NCBI GenBank assembly: GCA_004554455.1
Contig: SFMG01000007.1
Span: 1-64,000, forward strand
Length of the DNA stretch: 64,000 bases
Direction: 5' to 3'
Origin: Bacteroidales bacterium
Lineage (GTDB): Bacteria > Bacteroidota > Bacteroidia > Bacteroidales > UBA932
The position numbers and the translations under genes were made by a program. This document shows positions 17,036 to 25,941 of the stretch, in pieces; positions within the stretch are counted from its first letter, which is position 1; the number at the start of each line of letters is the position of its first letter. The notes below the pieces were generated by a model, which searched no databases, was not told the origin of the DNA, and saw only the letters and a list, made by a program, of their open reading frames with translations.

Positions 17036-18139
17036 TCAGACATTGAAGAGGAAGTGCATTATGTCTCCGTCGCAAACCGTGTAGTCCTTGCCCTCGATGC
17101 CGAGTTTCCCGGCCGCGCGGCAGGCTGATTCAGACTTGAGACTGATGAAATCCTTGTATTTGATAACCTCGGCCCTGATGAAGCCGCGTTCGAAATCGCT
17201 ATGTATGACGCCTGCCGCCTTAGGGGCCTTGTCGCCGTTGTGTATGGTCCAGGCACGGCATTCATCCGCTCCGGCCGTGAAGAAGGTGCGAAGTCCAAGC
17301 AGCTTGTAGGCGCTCTGTATGAGTCTGACAACACCCGGTTCCTCCAGCCCCATTTCCTGCAGGAACATCTGCTTTTCCTCGAAATCCTCGAATTCCGCTA
17401 TGTCGGACTCGGTCTTGGCCGCGAGTATGAGCACTTCGGCATTCTCATCCCTGACGGCCTCCCTGACAGCTTCCACGTAGGCATTGCCCTCGGCTGCTGA
17501 CGATTCATCCACATTGCAGACATAGAGTACAGGCTTGGACGTGAGCAGGAAGAGATCCCTTGCCATCTGCTCCTCCTCCGCGTTCTCGAGTCTAACACTG
17601 CGGCAGGAATGGCCCTGGAGCAGGGCATCGCGGTAGCGCAGCAGCAGGTCGCAGAGTTTGCGCGCGTTCTTGTCGGAACCTACCTGTGCCTGTTTCTGCA
17701 CCTTTGCGAGGCGGTTTTCCACCGTTTCGAGGTCTTTCAGCTGGAGTTCTATGTCTATGACCTCCTTGTCGCGTACCGGGTCCACACTGCCATCGACGTG
17801 GACTATATTTCCGTCGTCGAAGCAGCGCAGCACATGGAGTATGGCGTCGCATTCGCGTATGTTTGCGAGAAACTGGTTGCCGAGGCCCTCACCCTTGCTG
17901 GCGCCCTTTACGAGGCCGGCTATATCCACAATCTCTACCGTGGCCGGAATGGTTCTCTGTGGCTTGCATATTTCGCTGAGCACATCCAGTCTCTTGTCCG
18001 GAACCATAGTCGAGCCTACGTTCGGCTCGATGGTGCAGAAAGGAAAATTGGCGCTCTGCGCCTTGCTTGAACTTATACAGTTGAAAAGGGTGGACTTGCC
18101 TACGTTCGGGAGTCCGACTATTCCGCATTTGAGTGACAT
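17036..18139 (-). CDS. ychF: Redox-regulated ATPase YchF
   Basis: Obg-family P-loop protein that binds ribosomes and prefers ATP over GTP. It begins MSLKCGIVGLPNVGKST (G1) and continues with the VEIVDIAGLVKGASKGEGLGNQFL G3 region. The G4 position reads NVDE instead of NKxD, the substitution linked to ATP preference in this family. A C-terminal TGS domain ends at the stop. The open frame extends upstream to 18514, but ATG 18139 gives 367 aa, the normal length. A TATCTTTG promoter element lies 20 nt upstream of that start. Divergent from the secreted nuclease-like gene. Confidence 0.96.
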   Translation of the reverse strand: MSLKCGIVGLPNVGKSTLFNCISSSKAQSANFPFCTIEPNVGSTMVPDKRLDVLSEICKPQRTIPATVEIVDIAGLVKGASKGEGLGNQFLANIRECDAILHVLRCFDDGNIVHVDGSVDPVRDKEVIDIELQLKDLETVENRLAKVQKQAQVGSDKNARKLCDLLLRYRDALLQGHSCRSVRLENAEEEQMARDLFLLTSKPVLYVCNVDESSAAEGNAYVEAVREAVRDENAEVLILAAKTESDIAEFEDFEEKQMFLQEMGLEEPGVVRLIQSAYKLLGLRTFFTAGADECRAWTIHNGDKAPKAAGVIHSDFERGFIRAEVIKYKDFISLKSESACRAAGKLGIEGKDYTVCDGDIMHFLFNV

Positions 18140-18158
18140 CTGTCTATGAATTAGGGCG

Positions 18159-18166
18159 CAAAGATA
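18159..18166 (-). promoter_or_regulatory. -7 element of ychF
   Basis: TATCTTTG on the minus strand matches TAnnTTTG exactly, 20 nt before the ychF ATG. It supports the shorter start. No -33 match at consensus spacing. Confidence 0.5.
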
Positions 18167-18200
18167 CCATTTATTGCCGAAATATGCGTAATTTGCGGCT

Positions 18201-19145
18201 ATGAAAAGATTTGTGCTGACGATATGTGCCTTGCTGCTGCTCGTTCCTGCGGCCAGGGCCGGAGAGGATTCCCTTCGCGTAATGTTCTGGAACCTCGAGA
18301 ATTTCTTCGACTGGATAGATGAGGGCAGGGGAGAGTCCGACAGCGAATTCTCCTCCGGGGGAAAGCGCCACTGGACCCGCAGGCGTTTTGAAACCAAGTG
18401 CAACGCCATTGCCAAGACCCTTATGTGGGAGGCGGACAGATGCGGCCGTATGCCGGACATCGTCGGCTTTGCCGAGGTGGAGAATGCCGGGGTTCTGCGT
18501 ATGCTGCTGCGCACTACAGCGCTGTCGAAGTTCGGATATGCATTCGTTCACTACGATTCCGACGACCCGCGGGGCATAGACGTTGCCCTGCTTTACCGTC
18601 GCTCCCGCCTGGAACTCCTCGGATCCGACACCCTCAAGACTGCCGCTCTGCTCACCAGAGATATTTTGACCTGCGCTTTCAGGACCGCAGAGGGAAATGT
18701 CCTGAATGTTATGGTCAATCATCACCCTTCAAAATACGGGGGCAGAAGTTCCGAGGTGAAAAGGATAAGGGTGATGGAGCGCATGCTCCACCGGGCCGAT
18801 TCCCTGCAGAAAGAGGCCCCTCTGCTGGTAATGGGGGACTTCAACGACGTGCCTGACGGAGAGGCCCCTGAAATGGCCGGGGAAAGCCTGGATAATCTCG
18901 CCTTGCCGCTGCACGACAGGGGAGAGGGGACCATCTACTACGCAGGGCGCTGGGAGATGATAGATATGTTTATGCTTGGCGGCGGACTGCAGAGTCCGGG
19001 AATGGAAATCCTTTACCCTCCCTTTCTCCTTACCAGGGACAGCGCCCACTCCGCCCTCAAGCCGTTCAGGACCTGGTCGGGGCCGAGATCGACCGGAGGG
19101 GTAAGCGACCATCTGCCCATAGCAGTGACGGTCAATATTAAATAA
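18201..19145 (+). CDS. Secreted endonuclease/exonuclease/phosphatase-family protein
   Basis: A 314-aa exported protein of the metal-dependent DNase I/sphingomyelinase fold. Signal peptide MKRFVLTICALLLLVPAARA (about residues 1-20). The fold's metal and catalytic motifs are present: MFWNLENFFD (Asn/Glu side), DIVGFAEVEN (the catalytic Glu segment), MGDFNDVPDG (the GDFN motif) and VSDHLPIAV near the C-terminus (the SDH motif). The substrate could be nucleic acid or a phosphoester; the sequence does not say. It probably acts in the periplasm or outside. The galK promoter follows directly, so it seems to be a single-gene unit, divergent from ychF. Confidence 0.88.
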   Translation: MKRFVLTICALLLLVPAARAGEDSLRVMFWNLENFFDWIDEGRGESDSEFSSGGKRHWTRRRFETKCNAIAKTLMWEADRCGRMPDIVGFAEVENAGVLRMLLRTTALSKFGYAFVHYDSDDPRGIDVALLYRRSRLELLGSDTLKTAALLTRDILTCAFRTAEGNVLNVMVNHHPSKYGGRSSEVKRIRVMERMLHRADSLQKEAPLLVMGDFNDVPDGEAPEMAGESLDNLALPLHDRGEGTIYYAGRWEMIDMFMLGGGLQSPGMEILYPPFLLTRDSAHSALKPFRTWSGPRSTGGVSDHLPIAVTVNIK

Positions 19146-19151
19146 AATTGC

Positions 19152-19159
19152 TATATTTG
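19152..19159 (+). promoter_or_regulatory. -7 element of galK
   Basis: TATATTTG, an exact consensus match, 71 nt before the galK ATG, leaving an A/T-rich leader of about 65 nt. No -33 box at 19-21 nt. Confidence 0.5.
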
Positions 19160-19230
19160 AACGTTTTTGTCCGAAAGACAAAAGCATATAATTAACTGGA
19201 AAATAAACCATAAATTAAAATAACACCAGT

Positions 19231-20376
19231 ATGAAAACCAGAATTTCCGAAAAATTCAAGACTCTTTTCGGCAACGAGGGTGAATTCTTCGCTTCCGCAG
19301 GTCGTATCAATCTCATAGGAGAGCACACCGACTATAACGGTGGCTACGTGTTCCCCGGCGCAATAGACAAAGGAATAATTGCAGAGATAGCGCTCAACGG
19401 CAGCGACAAGGTGTGCGCCTTCTCCCTCGATATGGATGAATATGTCGAATTCGGTCTGAACGAGGAAGACAAGCCTCATCAGAGCTGGGCCTGCTATCTG
19501 TTCGGAGTGTGTCGCGAGACCATCAAGAGGGGCGGCAAGGTTGCGGGATTCAATACGGTGTTCGCCGGTGACGTTCCTCTCGGTGCCGGCCTTTCTTCGT
19601 CTGCGGCCCTCGAGAGTACCTATGCTTTCGCAATCAATGAGCTCAACGGCAACGGAATAGACCGCTTCGAGCTCGCAAAGATAGGTCAGAGCACAGAGCA
19701 CAACTACTGCGGTGTGAAATGCGGCATAATGGACCAGTTCGCATCCTGCTTCGGCCGTGAAGGCAGCCTTATCCGTCTAAATTGCAAGACTCTGGAATAC
19801 AAATATTTCCCTTTCAATCCAAAGGGCTACAAGCTCGTTCTCGTGGACTCCTGCGTGAAGCACGAACTCGCTTCCTCGGCCTACAACAAGCGCCGCCAGT
19901 CCTGCGAGAATGCAGCTGCTGCGATACGCAAGAACCATCCTGAGGTGGAATTCCTCAGCGATGCCAAGAGACTCTGGCTCGACGAGGTTCGTTCCGACAT
20001 CCCTCAGGAGGACTTCCTCCGCGCCGAATATGTGATAGGTGAGGTACAGAGGGTGCTGGATGTGTGCGATGCCCTCGAAAGGGCGGACTACGAGACCGTA
20101 GGAGAGCTTATGTACCAGACCCATTTCGGTCTGAGCCGTCTCTACGAGGTATCCTGCGAGGAACTCGATTTCCTCAACAAGCTTGCGCGCAAGATGGAAG
20201 TCACCGGTTCAAGGGTAATGGGAGGCGGCTTCGGCGGCTGCACCATCAACCTTGTGAAGGAAGAACTCTATCAGGACTTCGTAGATGCCGCAATAGAGAA
20301 ATTCACCCAGAAGTTCGGTCACGCTCCGAAGATCTACGACGTAGTCATTTCCGACGGCGCCCGCAAACTCCAGTAA
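19231..20376 (+). CDS. galK: Galactokinase
   Basis: GHMP kinase that phosphorylates galactose at C1 in the Leloir pathway. Family signatures are intact: GRINLIGEHTDYNGG (residues 24-38, galactokinase motif), GDVPLGAGLSSSAALES (about 114-130, ATP-binding GHMP motif 2) and VMGGGFGGCTINL near residue 330 (motif 3). The 381-aa length is standard. Its likely pathway partner galM lies 11 kb away on the other strand; galT and galE are not in view. It has its own promoter element, and the CpXC gene starts 9 nt after its stop. Confidence 0.97.
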   Translation: MKTRISEKFKTLFGNEGEFFASAGRINLIGEHTDYNGGYVFPGAIDKGIIAEIALNGSDKVCAFSLDMDEYVEFGLNEEDKPHQSWACYLFGVCRETIKRGGKVAGFNTVFAGDVPLGAGLSSSAALESTYAFAINELNGNGIDRFELAKIGQSTEHNYCGVKCGIMDQFASCFGREGSLIRLNCKTLEYKYFPFNPKGYKLVLVDSCVKHELASSAYNKRRQSCENAAAAIRKNHPEVEFLSDAKRLWLDEVRSDIPQEDFLRAEYVIGEVQRVLDVCDALERADYETVGELMYQTHFGLSRLYEVSCEELDFLNKLARKMEVTGSRVMGGGFGGCTINLVKEELYQDFVDAAIEKFTQKFGHAPKIYDVVISDGARKLQ

Positions 20377-20385
20377 TATAGGCTT

Positions 20386-21045
20386 ATGTCCATTATCAGG
20401 GATACGGAAGGCCGCTGTACCGGATGCGGGAAGATTCAAAGATTTAAACTCTACCGCAGCATCAACGTTGCGGAGAATCCGGAGCTCAAGGCCGGAGTCA
20501 GGGACGGCTCCCTCTTCGTGTGGGAGTGCCCCGAGTGCGGACGCCGGAATCTCGCCCGTTACGAAAGTCTCTACCACGACCCGGAAGCGAAGCTGATGAT
20601 TTGGCTGCTTCCGGGCGGGGAGGTATCCCAGTCCCAGATGGACTCCATAGGCAACCACACCAGGGCAATGGGGAACTACACCCTCAGGAGAGTGTCGGAT
20701 GTCAGTTCCCTCATAGAGAAACTGCTCATATTCGATGCCGGCCTGGACGACGTGGTGGTGGAAATGTGCAAGTATGTGACCAGGGCTGAAATGGCCTCCA
20801 AGGCCGGGGAAGAGCAGGCAGCAGAATTGCTCAGACTGCCGATGCACTTCTACCGTCTCGAAGAAAAGGACGGGGAGAGATACATAACCCTCTCCTTCCC
20901 GGATAACGGCCGTATGGTAGGCTGCAACATAGGATGGAACGTGTATGAGGACTGCAGGGCCATTCTGGAAAGGAACCCTTCGGTCCATCCTGTAGAGGGA
21001 TTCGCGAAGGTGGACTCGGAGTGGCTGATGACCCTGCTCCAATAG
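20386..21045 (+). CDS. CpXC-domain protein, probable zinc-binding
   Basis: A 219-aa soluble protein without signal peptide or membrane segment. The N-terminal domain has two Cys pairs, C11-T-G-C14 and C48-P-E-C51, as in the CpXC domain of Bacteroidota, where they are expected to bind zinc. The rest (about residues 60-215) is mixed alpha/beta with no recognised catalytic motif. It begins 9 nt after galK and may be co-transcribed, but no link to galactose metabolism is known. Function unknown. Confidence 0.75.
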   Translation: MSIIRDTEGRCTGCGKIQRFKLYRSINVAENPELKAGVRDGSLFVWECPECGRRNLARYESLYHDPEAKLMIWLLPGGEVSQSQMDSIGNHTRAMGNYTLRRVSDVSSLIEKLLIFDAGLDDVVVEMCKYVTRAEMASKAGEEQAAELLRLPMHFYRLEEKDGERYITLSFPDNGRMVGCNIGWNVYEDCRAILERNPSVHPVEGFAKVDSEWLMTLLQ

Positions 21046-21107
21046 CCTGTCGCCAGCGAAAAGATCACTTGACTTACTTTATATATCATTACTTAAACCT
21101 GAACAAA

Positions 21108-22445
21108 ATGAACGCAAAAGCTAAGAAATTCTTCACAGAAGACTGGACCGCGGTATGGATTGGCTTCCTCGTGATCGCAGTCGCTGCATTGGCCGTGCTT
21201 ACCGGCTGGTTTGATTTCAGCGCAGCCAAGTTCGGCACCTGGACCGTTGCCGCCGCAGAGAACGGGGGAGAGGCCAAGTCTCTTCTTGCCCAGCTCTCAG
21301 AGGGCGCATTCTGGATCAAACTCCTCAGGACCTTCCTGGTACTGGGAATCATTTTCAGCGTGGGAGTGAAGCTCCAGGGAGCCAGCCTCAAGAAGTTTGT
21401 GCCGGCCTTCGTGGCACTCTTCGTCCTGGCAGTCGTAGTGCGCCTGGTGAGCGCCGAGTTCACCCTCAACCGCTATCTCGAGTGGGCTTTCTGGGCTCTC
21501 ATCATAGGCCTGCTGGTGTCCAACACCGTGGGTGTTCCCGCCTGGCTCAAGCCGGCCATCAAGACCGAGTTCTATGTAAAGACCGGTCTGGTGATAATGG
21601 GCTTCTCCGTGCTCTTCAGCAACATCGCCAAATTCGGCCTCTACGGTCTCGGCATCGCATGGATAGTCACCCCTATCGTAATCATATTCATGTGGTGGTT
21701 CGGCACCAGGGTGCTCAAGATTGACAACAAGCCGCTTGTTATAACAATGGCCTCCGCAACCAGCGTCTGCGGTACTTCCGCAGCCATCGCCACCGGAGCG
21801 GCTTCCAATTGCAAGAAGAACGACCTCGGAATGGCCATCTCCATCTCCATCATCTTCACCGTGCTTATGATGGTATTCGAGCCAATGATCATCAAATGGG
21901 TAGGAATGAGCCCGCTTATGGGTGGCGCCCTCATCGGAGGCACCGTTGACAGCACAGGAGCAGTAGTGGTTGCAGGTACGGCCCTCGGAGAGGAAGCCCA
22001 GACCGCAGCCGTGCTCGTGAAGTCCATCCAGAACATACTCATAGGCTTCATCGCCTTCTTCGTTGCCCTTTTCTTCGCCACCAAGGTGGACAAGACCGGA
22101 AACTCCAAGGTTGGGGCAGGCGAGATCTGGACCCGCTTCCCTAAGTTCATCATAGGTTTCTTCGTGGCTTCCCTCATCGCCTCCTTCATCATACTCCCAA
22201 TCTTCGGACAGTCTGAGGTCGGAGCCATCAACAAGGTGCTCGACCAGTACAAGAACTGGGCCTTCGTCCTGGCTTTCACCAGCATAGGCCTCGACACTAA
22301 CTTCAAGGAGATATGGAAGTCCATGCAGGGCGGCAAGGTGCTCTGGCTCTATGTGGTCGGTCAGGTGTTCAACATCCTGCTCACCCTCTTCGCCGTATGG
22401 CTCCTGCTCTCCGGTGTGCTCTTCCCTATACCTGTACTGAGCTAG
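21108..22445 (+). CDS. YeiH/UPF0324-family membrane transporter
   Basis: A 445-aa polytopic membrane protein with about 10-12 hydrophobic segments, of the family called putative sulfate exporters (Cons_hypoth698). The glycine-rich core segments MASATSVCGTSAAIATGAA and GGALIGGTVDSTGAVVVAGTAL are characteristic. The frame runs back to 21021 into the CpXC gene, but ATG 21108 (MNAKAKKFF) lacks that overlap and begins just before the first membrane segment. Direction and substrate are not proven for the family. A small two-helix membrane protein follows 7 nt later and may be a partner. Confidence 0.85.
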   Translation: MNAKAKKFFTEDWTAVWIGFLVIAVAALAVLTGWFDFSAAKFGTWTVAAAENGGEAKSLLAQLSEGAFWIKLLRTFLVLGIIFSVGVKLQGASLKKFVPAFVALFVLAVVVRLVSAEFTLNRYLEWAFWALIIGLLVSNTVGVPAWLKPAIKTEFYVKTGLVIMGFSVLFSNIAKFGLYGLGIAWIVTPIVIIFMWWFGTRVLKIDNKPLVITMASATSVCGTSAAIATGAASNCKKNDLGMAISISIIFTVLMMVFEPMIIKWVGMSPLMGGALIGGTVDSTGAVVVAGTALGEEAQTAAVLVKSIQNILIGFIAFFVALFFATKVDKTGNSKVGAGEIWTRFPKFIIGFFVASLIASFIILPIFGQSEVGAINKVLDQYKNWAFVLAFTSIGLDTNFKEIWKSMQGGKVLWLYVVGQVFNILLTLFAVWLLLSGVLFPIPVLS

Positions 22446-22452
22446 TTCAGAA

Positions 22453-22764
22453 ATGTCCCGCAAAGGAAAAATAATCTACAAGGTGGTGACCGCAGCATTT
22501 GTGGTCGCCACTTTGGTTTTGGCCATATATATAATAGTAAACGGCCTGGGTCTGTCCAGGGAGCTGGATTTCGGCGCCGGCGCCTATTACTATGCCGACA
22601 TTCCCGATTTCGAGAAATATACGGGCGAAGGGGCTTACAATTCTCGGCTGCCGCTCTGGGCGGCCATAGTGCTTTTCCTGGCCTGGGGCTTCCTGATGTG
22701 GAAACTGTGGAAATGGGTTGACCGCAGGGGACAGAAAGGGGAGAAGGATGAAAAAGAAGACTAG
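22453..22764 (+). CDS. Small two-helix membrane protein next to the YeiH-type transporter
   Basis: A 103-aa protein with two membrane segments (about residues 11-32 and 67-86) separated by a roughly 35-residue acidic and aromatic extracytoplasmic loop (ELDFGAGAYYYADIPDFEKY). It ends in a highly charged tail rich in Lys, Glu and Asp. Family not recognised. It starts 7 nt after the transporter stop, so the two are almost surely co-transcribed and may interact. Its 3' end overlaps the convergent outer-membrane protein gene by 4 nt. Confidence 0.65.
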   Translation: MSRKGKIIYKVVTAAFVVATLVLAIYIIVNGLGLSRELDFGAGAYYYADIPDFEKYTGEGAYNSRLPLWAAIVLFLAWGFLMWKLWKWVDRRGQKGEKDEKED

Positions 22765-25700
22765 AAGCTGATATTGAAGAGCGGGCCCACATACCAGTGG
22801 TTCTTCACTGTTCCGCTCTCAAGCAGACTGCCGAAGGACTTGCCCCCGTTGTAATCCACCCTTATGCCGGCACTCATAGGCCAGCTTAGCCAGAACAGGG
22901 TGCCGAAATCGAACTCCATATCCAGTCCTGCACTGAAGAGACTCTTGTCGAAAGCTCCGTTTCCGAAGAGACTGAAGTCGAAATGCGGAGTCAGCACCAT
23001 CCTTTTTATATATGCGAAGCCTCCGCCTATGTGCAGGTCGGAGAGCCAGACCGGAATGGCGTAGTCGGCACTGAAGGCGAGACTGTGCAGATTATTGCCG
23101 CAGAACATATAAGCCGCCTGCGAATTATCCTTCAGGCCACGGGGTAGTGTATTGAGCGCATAACTTGGAAATATGCGGTCCCTGTCGCACTCCAGGCCGT
23201 ATCTGGCGCTGAGTCTCAGTCCCTGCTGGCGTACGAAGCCGGGCATATAGGCATATACGTAGGCATATAGATGGGGACTTAGCAATCTGTGTTCCCCGCT
23301 CACGGTATTCAACCCTCCCTTTTGTATGCTCTGGAAATAACCGCATTCCGCAGCTATGCCCCAGCGCGGATAGACCGAGGAGGAGGCGGTGGCCGTCATA
23401 AGGTAAAACCTAAGGGAGGCCTTCAGGCTCTGCTTTGCGAATATGTTTGCACCGTTCTTGCTCAGGTATTCGAGTGTGTAGCTGCTATTGCCTTCCTCGT
23501 CCACAATCTCCGTCTTCTTCATCCACACAGGCACGGTGTCGTAGCTGTCGTTGCTTATGTTCCAGCTCAGCTTCGGCACGAGCCCGCAGTACCTGCCTCC
23601 GCGGCTGAAACTCCAGGGAATATACGCCGAAAGGGAGAAGTCCACCAGCGGCCGGCCGTCGATAATGTCTGACGTAGTCTGGAGGCTTCCTGTCTTCCCG
23701 TTCGTGGTAATGGCTATGAATCCGTCACGGTGGGCACGCCTGTCATTGATGTCGAGATCGGCTTCAAATACCGGATAAAGCCCTGCCCAGTTGATTTTCA
23801 GGTGACCGCTGTGCCTCCACGGGAGTCTGTCCGGGTCGGAAGCCCGCCACTGTCCCCCGTCCGGGTCGGGATGGAAACTGTAGCCCAAGCTGCCATAGAG
23901 TGTGCCGAGGGTGTTCTGGCTGAAGACCACGAGGCCGGGAGCCGCACTGTCATACCAGCGGTCGAAGCTCATTGCGGCGATATTGTCGTAATCGAAGTAC
24001 AGCGGAGCCCAGGAGTGTATCCTCAGGGCGTGGGCGAACTTGCTGTAGCGGCGAGGCATTCCTGCCGTGAACACAGAACTGTCCCTTGCGGCTCCCAGGC
24101 GCCGTTCCTGCTCGGACAGCCTGTCGGCTATCACCCACTTGTGCCTTTGCGAGAAGTCGGTCGGAACGAAGAACAGGCTGTCGGTGTCGCAGCTCATTAC
24201 GCGTCGTCCGTTCCTGTCCTGGGCGCAGAAGAAGAGCCGGCTGCCGTCGGGACTGAAGTGCCAGTCGCTGCCTCCGTAACGGGTGGACGTAAGGCGGTGC
24301 AGACTGGAGTCGGCCGGGTCGAGGTGGTAATATTCCTCATTGCCGTTGAGGTCCGAGCAGAAGTGTATATGTCCGTCCGGCTCGACGCCGAAGTCGCTGA
24401 TGGTAGCGGCCTGCGGCTGCAATATGCACTGCAGCTTACCGTTTTCGAGTCTGTATATGCCAAAGCCGCCTTCGCTCAGTCCGCTTACATATATATCCCC
24501 TTCGAAGCAGCAGCTCTCGACTATCTGCAGGCCGTCGGGTGCGTCGGCAATCTTTTCGGGCTCGCGTACGCCTTCGTGCAGCAGTCCCAGGGCGCTGCCT
24601 CCGTCTTCCTCGCGTATGGTAACGAGCAGGCTGCTGTCTGGGCCGGGTGCAGGGTTGAAGAGCATACCGGAGCGGCTGAGCTTACGGGTGCGTCCGCTGC
24701 GTATGTCGTAGCTGCGAATCACTGAACGGCTGCGCAGTTCCCAGCGCGGGTCATTGATTATCTCGTGCCAGACCAGGCGGCTGCCGTCGCCGCTGAGCTT
24801 CATTCCGCCGGCCGAGTAACTGAAGTTGCGCAGTTTTCGGACCTTTCCGCTCTGCGGGTCTATGCGCACCAGCTCCGGGGTGTGAAGCAGACCCTCGCGC
24901 ACGGCGAAAAGCCCCTCTTCCGAATATGCCAGCGAGGAATAGTCCAGGTGGCGGGAAGGGGTGCCCAGCAGGGTGTCCACGGGAATATAAGGGGCTCTGG
25001 CGTCGGCCTCCTCCTTCCATATCGAATAGAAGGCGTTTGCCGATTCCTTGAAGCTCGGGTCCATACGCTTGCCCGTCAGACTGCGTATGTCCCTGGCATA
25101 GCCCCATCTGAAAGGGTTCTTCGAGAAGGAAGTGAAACGCCTGGCGCTTATCAGAGGATCGTCATAATTGTAACGCAAGCCCGCCAGGAGCATATATCCC
25201 AGGGCATAATGGTTCGGGGTGTAGTAACGCTGGGAACCGTTGGACCAGCTGTACCAGTTGCGCCAGTCTCCGTTGTCGAAGCTGTACATGTAGTAGTCCA
25301 GGAAGGAGGCCATCCTGCCCCTGCCGGAATTGCTCAGGGCCGTTTCCGCTATGACGGCGTCACCCTCCATCCACATCTGTCCTCCGTAGGCCGCGCAGGC
25401 CGCTCCGTTGAGCATCTGCCCGAAGAACCAGCCCAGGGGTCTGAGGGGGCCGGTCAGGCCGGTCTGCATCTGGGCCACGTGTCTCTGCTCGTGAATGGCG
25501 AGATTGGTCTCCCAGGGCATAGGAATGGGGCTGGCCGGGTCCGGAGTGGTGTAGAGTTCCATCCTGCTTGGCGCCCACACCACGGAGCCGTTCGAGACTG
25601 CGTGTTCATTGTGCAGCAGCACGGGCATTTTCCGCTTTCCCTGGAACTGGCAGGGCTCGTATCCGGCGCTCTTGCCCACGGCCGTCCTCCAGCTCTCGAG

Positions 25701-25889
25701 CTCCGCACCGTACACCCTGGCGAGCGAATCCCTTCCACGGGGATAGATTATGCGGTAATGCTGCGTGTCCATGCTTCTCCACCGCAGGGCTCCACGGTCG
25801 GTACCGCCCAGGTAGAACTGTGCGCAGAGCGTTGCCGGGCTCAGAAGGGCCAGGCAGAGCAGCAGTATGTGAACCCGTCTCTTTTCCAT
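22761..25889 (-). CDS. Outer-membrane protein with HExxH metallopeptidase-like domain, beta-propeller and barrel
   Basis: A 1042-aa exported protein. Signal peptide: MEKRRVHILLLCLALLSPATLCAQ. Residues about 30-300 hold HEQRHVAQ (His133, Glu134, His137) followed by WMEGDAVIAE (Glu175/Glu182), which fits an HExxH...E zinc-peptidase (gluzincin) arrangement as in MA-like peptidases. About residues 330-640 are WD40/TolB-like propeller repeats (DGSRLVWHEI, SPDGSRLFFC). The last 350 or so residues are strand-rich and end in Phe, as in a surface-antigen beta-barrel. ATG 25889 is chosen over the longer frame to 26123 because it begins the signal peptide. It may be a surface peptidase or an assembly factor; activity is not shown. 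Confidence 0.75.
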   Translation of the reverse strand: MEKRRVHILLLCLALLSPATLCAQFYLGGTDRGALRWRSMDTQHYRIIYPRGRDSLARVYGAELESWRTAVGKSAGYEPCQFQGKRKMPVLLHNEHAVSNGSVVWAPSRMELYTTPDPASPIPMPWETNLAIHEQRHVAQMQTGLTGPLRPLGWFFGQMLNGAACAAYGGQMWMEGDAVIAETALSNSGRGRMASFLDYYMYSFDNGDWRNWYSWSNGSQRYYTPNHYALGYMLLAGLRYNYDDPLISARRFTSFSKNPFRWGYARDIRSLTGKRMDPSFKESANAFYSIWKEEADARAPYIPVDTLLGTPSRHLDYSSLAYSEEGLFAVREGLLHTPELVRIDPQSGKVRKLRNFSYSAGGMKLSGDGSRLVWHEIINDPRWELRSRSVIRSYDIRSGRTRKLSRSGMLFNPAPGPDSSLLVTIREEDGGSALGLLHEGVREPEKIADAPDGLQIVESCCFEGDIYVSGLSEGGFGIYRLENGKLQCILQPQAATISDFGVEPDGHIHFCSDLNGNEEYYHLDPADSSLHRLTSTRYGGSDWHFSPDGSRLFFCAQDRNGRRVMSCDTDSLFFVPTDFSQRHKWVIADRLSEQERRLGAARDSSVFTAGMPRRYSKFAHALRIHSWAPLYFDYDNIAAMSFDRWYDSAAPGLVVFSQNTLGTLYGSLGYSFHPDPDGGQWRASDPDRLPWRHSGHLKINWAGLYPVFEADLDINDRRAHRDGFIAITTNGKTGSLQTTSDIIDGRPLVDFSLSAYIPWSFSRGGRYCGLVPKLSWNISNDSYDTVPVWMKKTEIVDEEGNSSYTLEYLSKNGANIFAKQSLKASLRFYLMTATASSSVYPRWGIAAECGYFQSIQKGGLNTVSGEHRLLSPHLYAYVYAYMPGFVRQQGLRLSARYGLECDRDRIFPSYALNTLPRGLKDNSQAAYMFCGNNLHSLAFSADYAIPVWLSDLHIGGGFAYIKRMVLTPHFDFSLFGNGAFDKSLFSAGLDMEFDFGTLFWLSWPMSAGIRVDYNGGKSFGSLLESGTVKNHWYVGPLFNISF

Positions 25890-25903
25890 AATCGAATGAA
25901 AGC

Positions 25904-25911
25904 GAAAGTTA
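25904..25911 (-). promoter_or_regulatory. Probable -7 element of the HExxH outer-membrane protein gene
   Basis: TAACTTTC on the minus strand, one mismatch from TAnnTTTG, 15 nt before ATG 25889. It abuts the opposite-strand element at 25913, so the two divergent promoters nearly overlap. Confidence 0.35.
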
Positions 25912-25912
25912 G

Positions 25913-25920
25913 TATATTTG
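25913..25920 (+). promoter_or_regulatory. -7 element of the thioredoxin-fold lipoprotein gene
   Basis: TATATTTG, an exact match, 21 nt before ATG 25942. Because it overlaps the alternative TTG start at 25918, it argues for the ATG as the true start. Confidence 0.5.
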
Positions 25921-25941
25921 TTCCATATTAGTTTCAAAATA

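Noticed and set aside
18140..18514. Upstream extension of ychF to 18514
   Set aside because: The extension overlaps the divergent nuclease-like gene and a -7 promoter element, and YchF proteins begin at the conserved MSLKCGIVGLPNVGKS.
24765..25931. 388-aa open frame antisense to the HExxH outer-membrane protein gene
   Set aside because: The sense protein has signal peptide, motif and repeats; the antisense frame has none.
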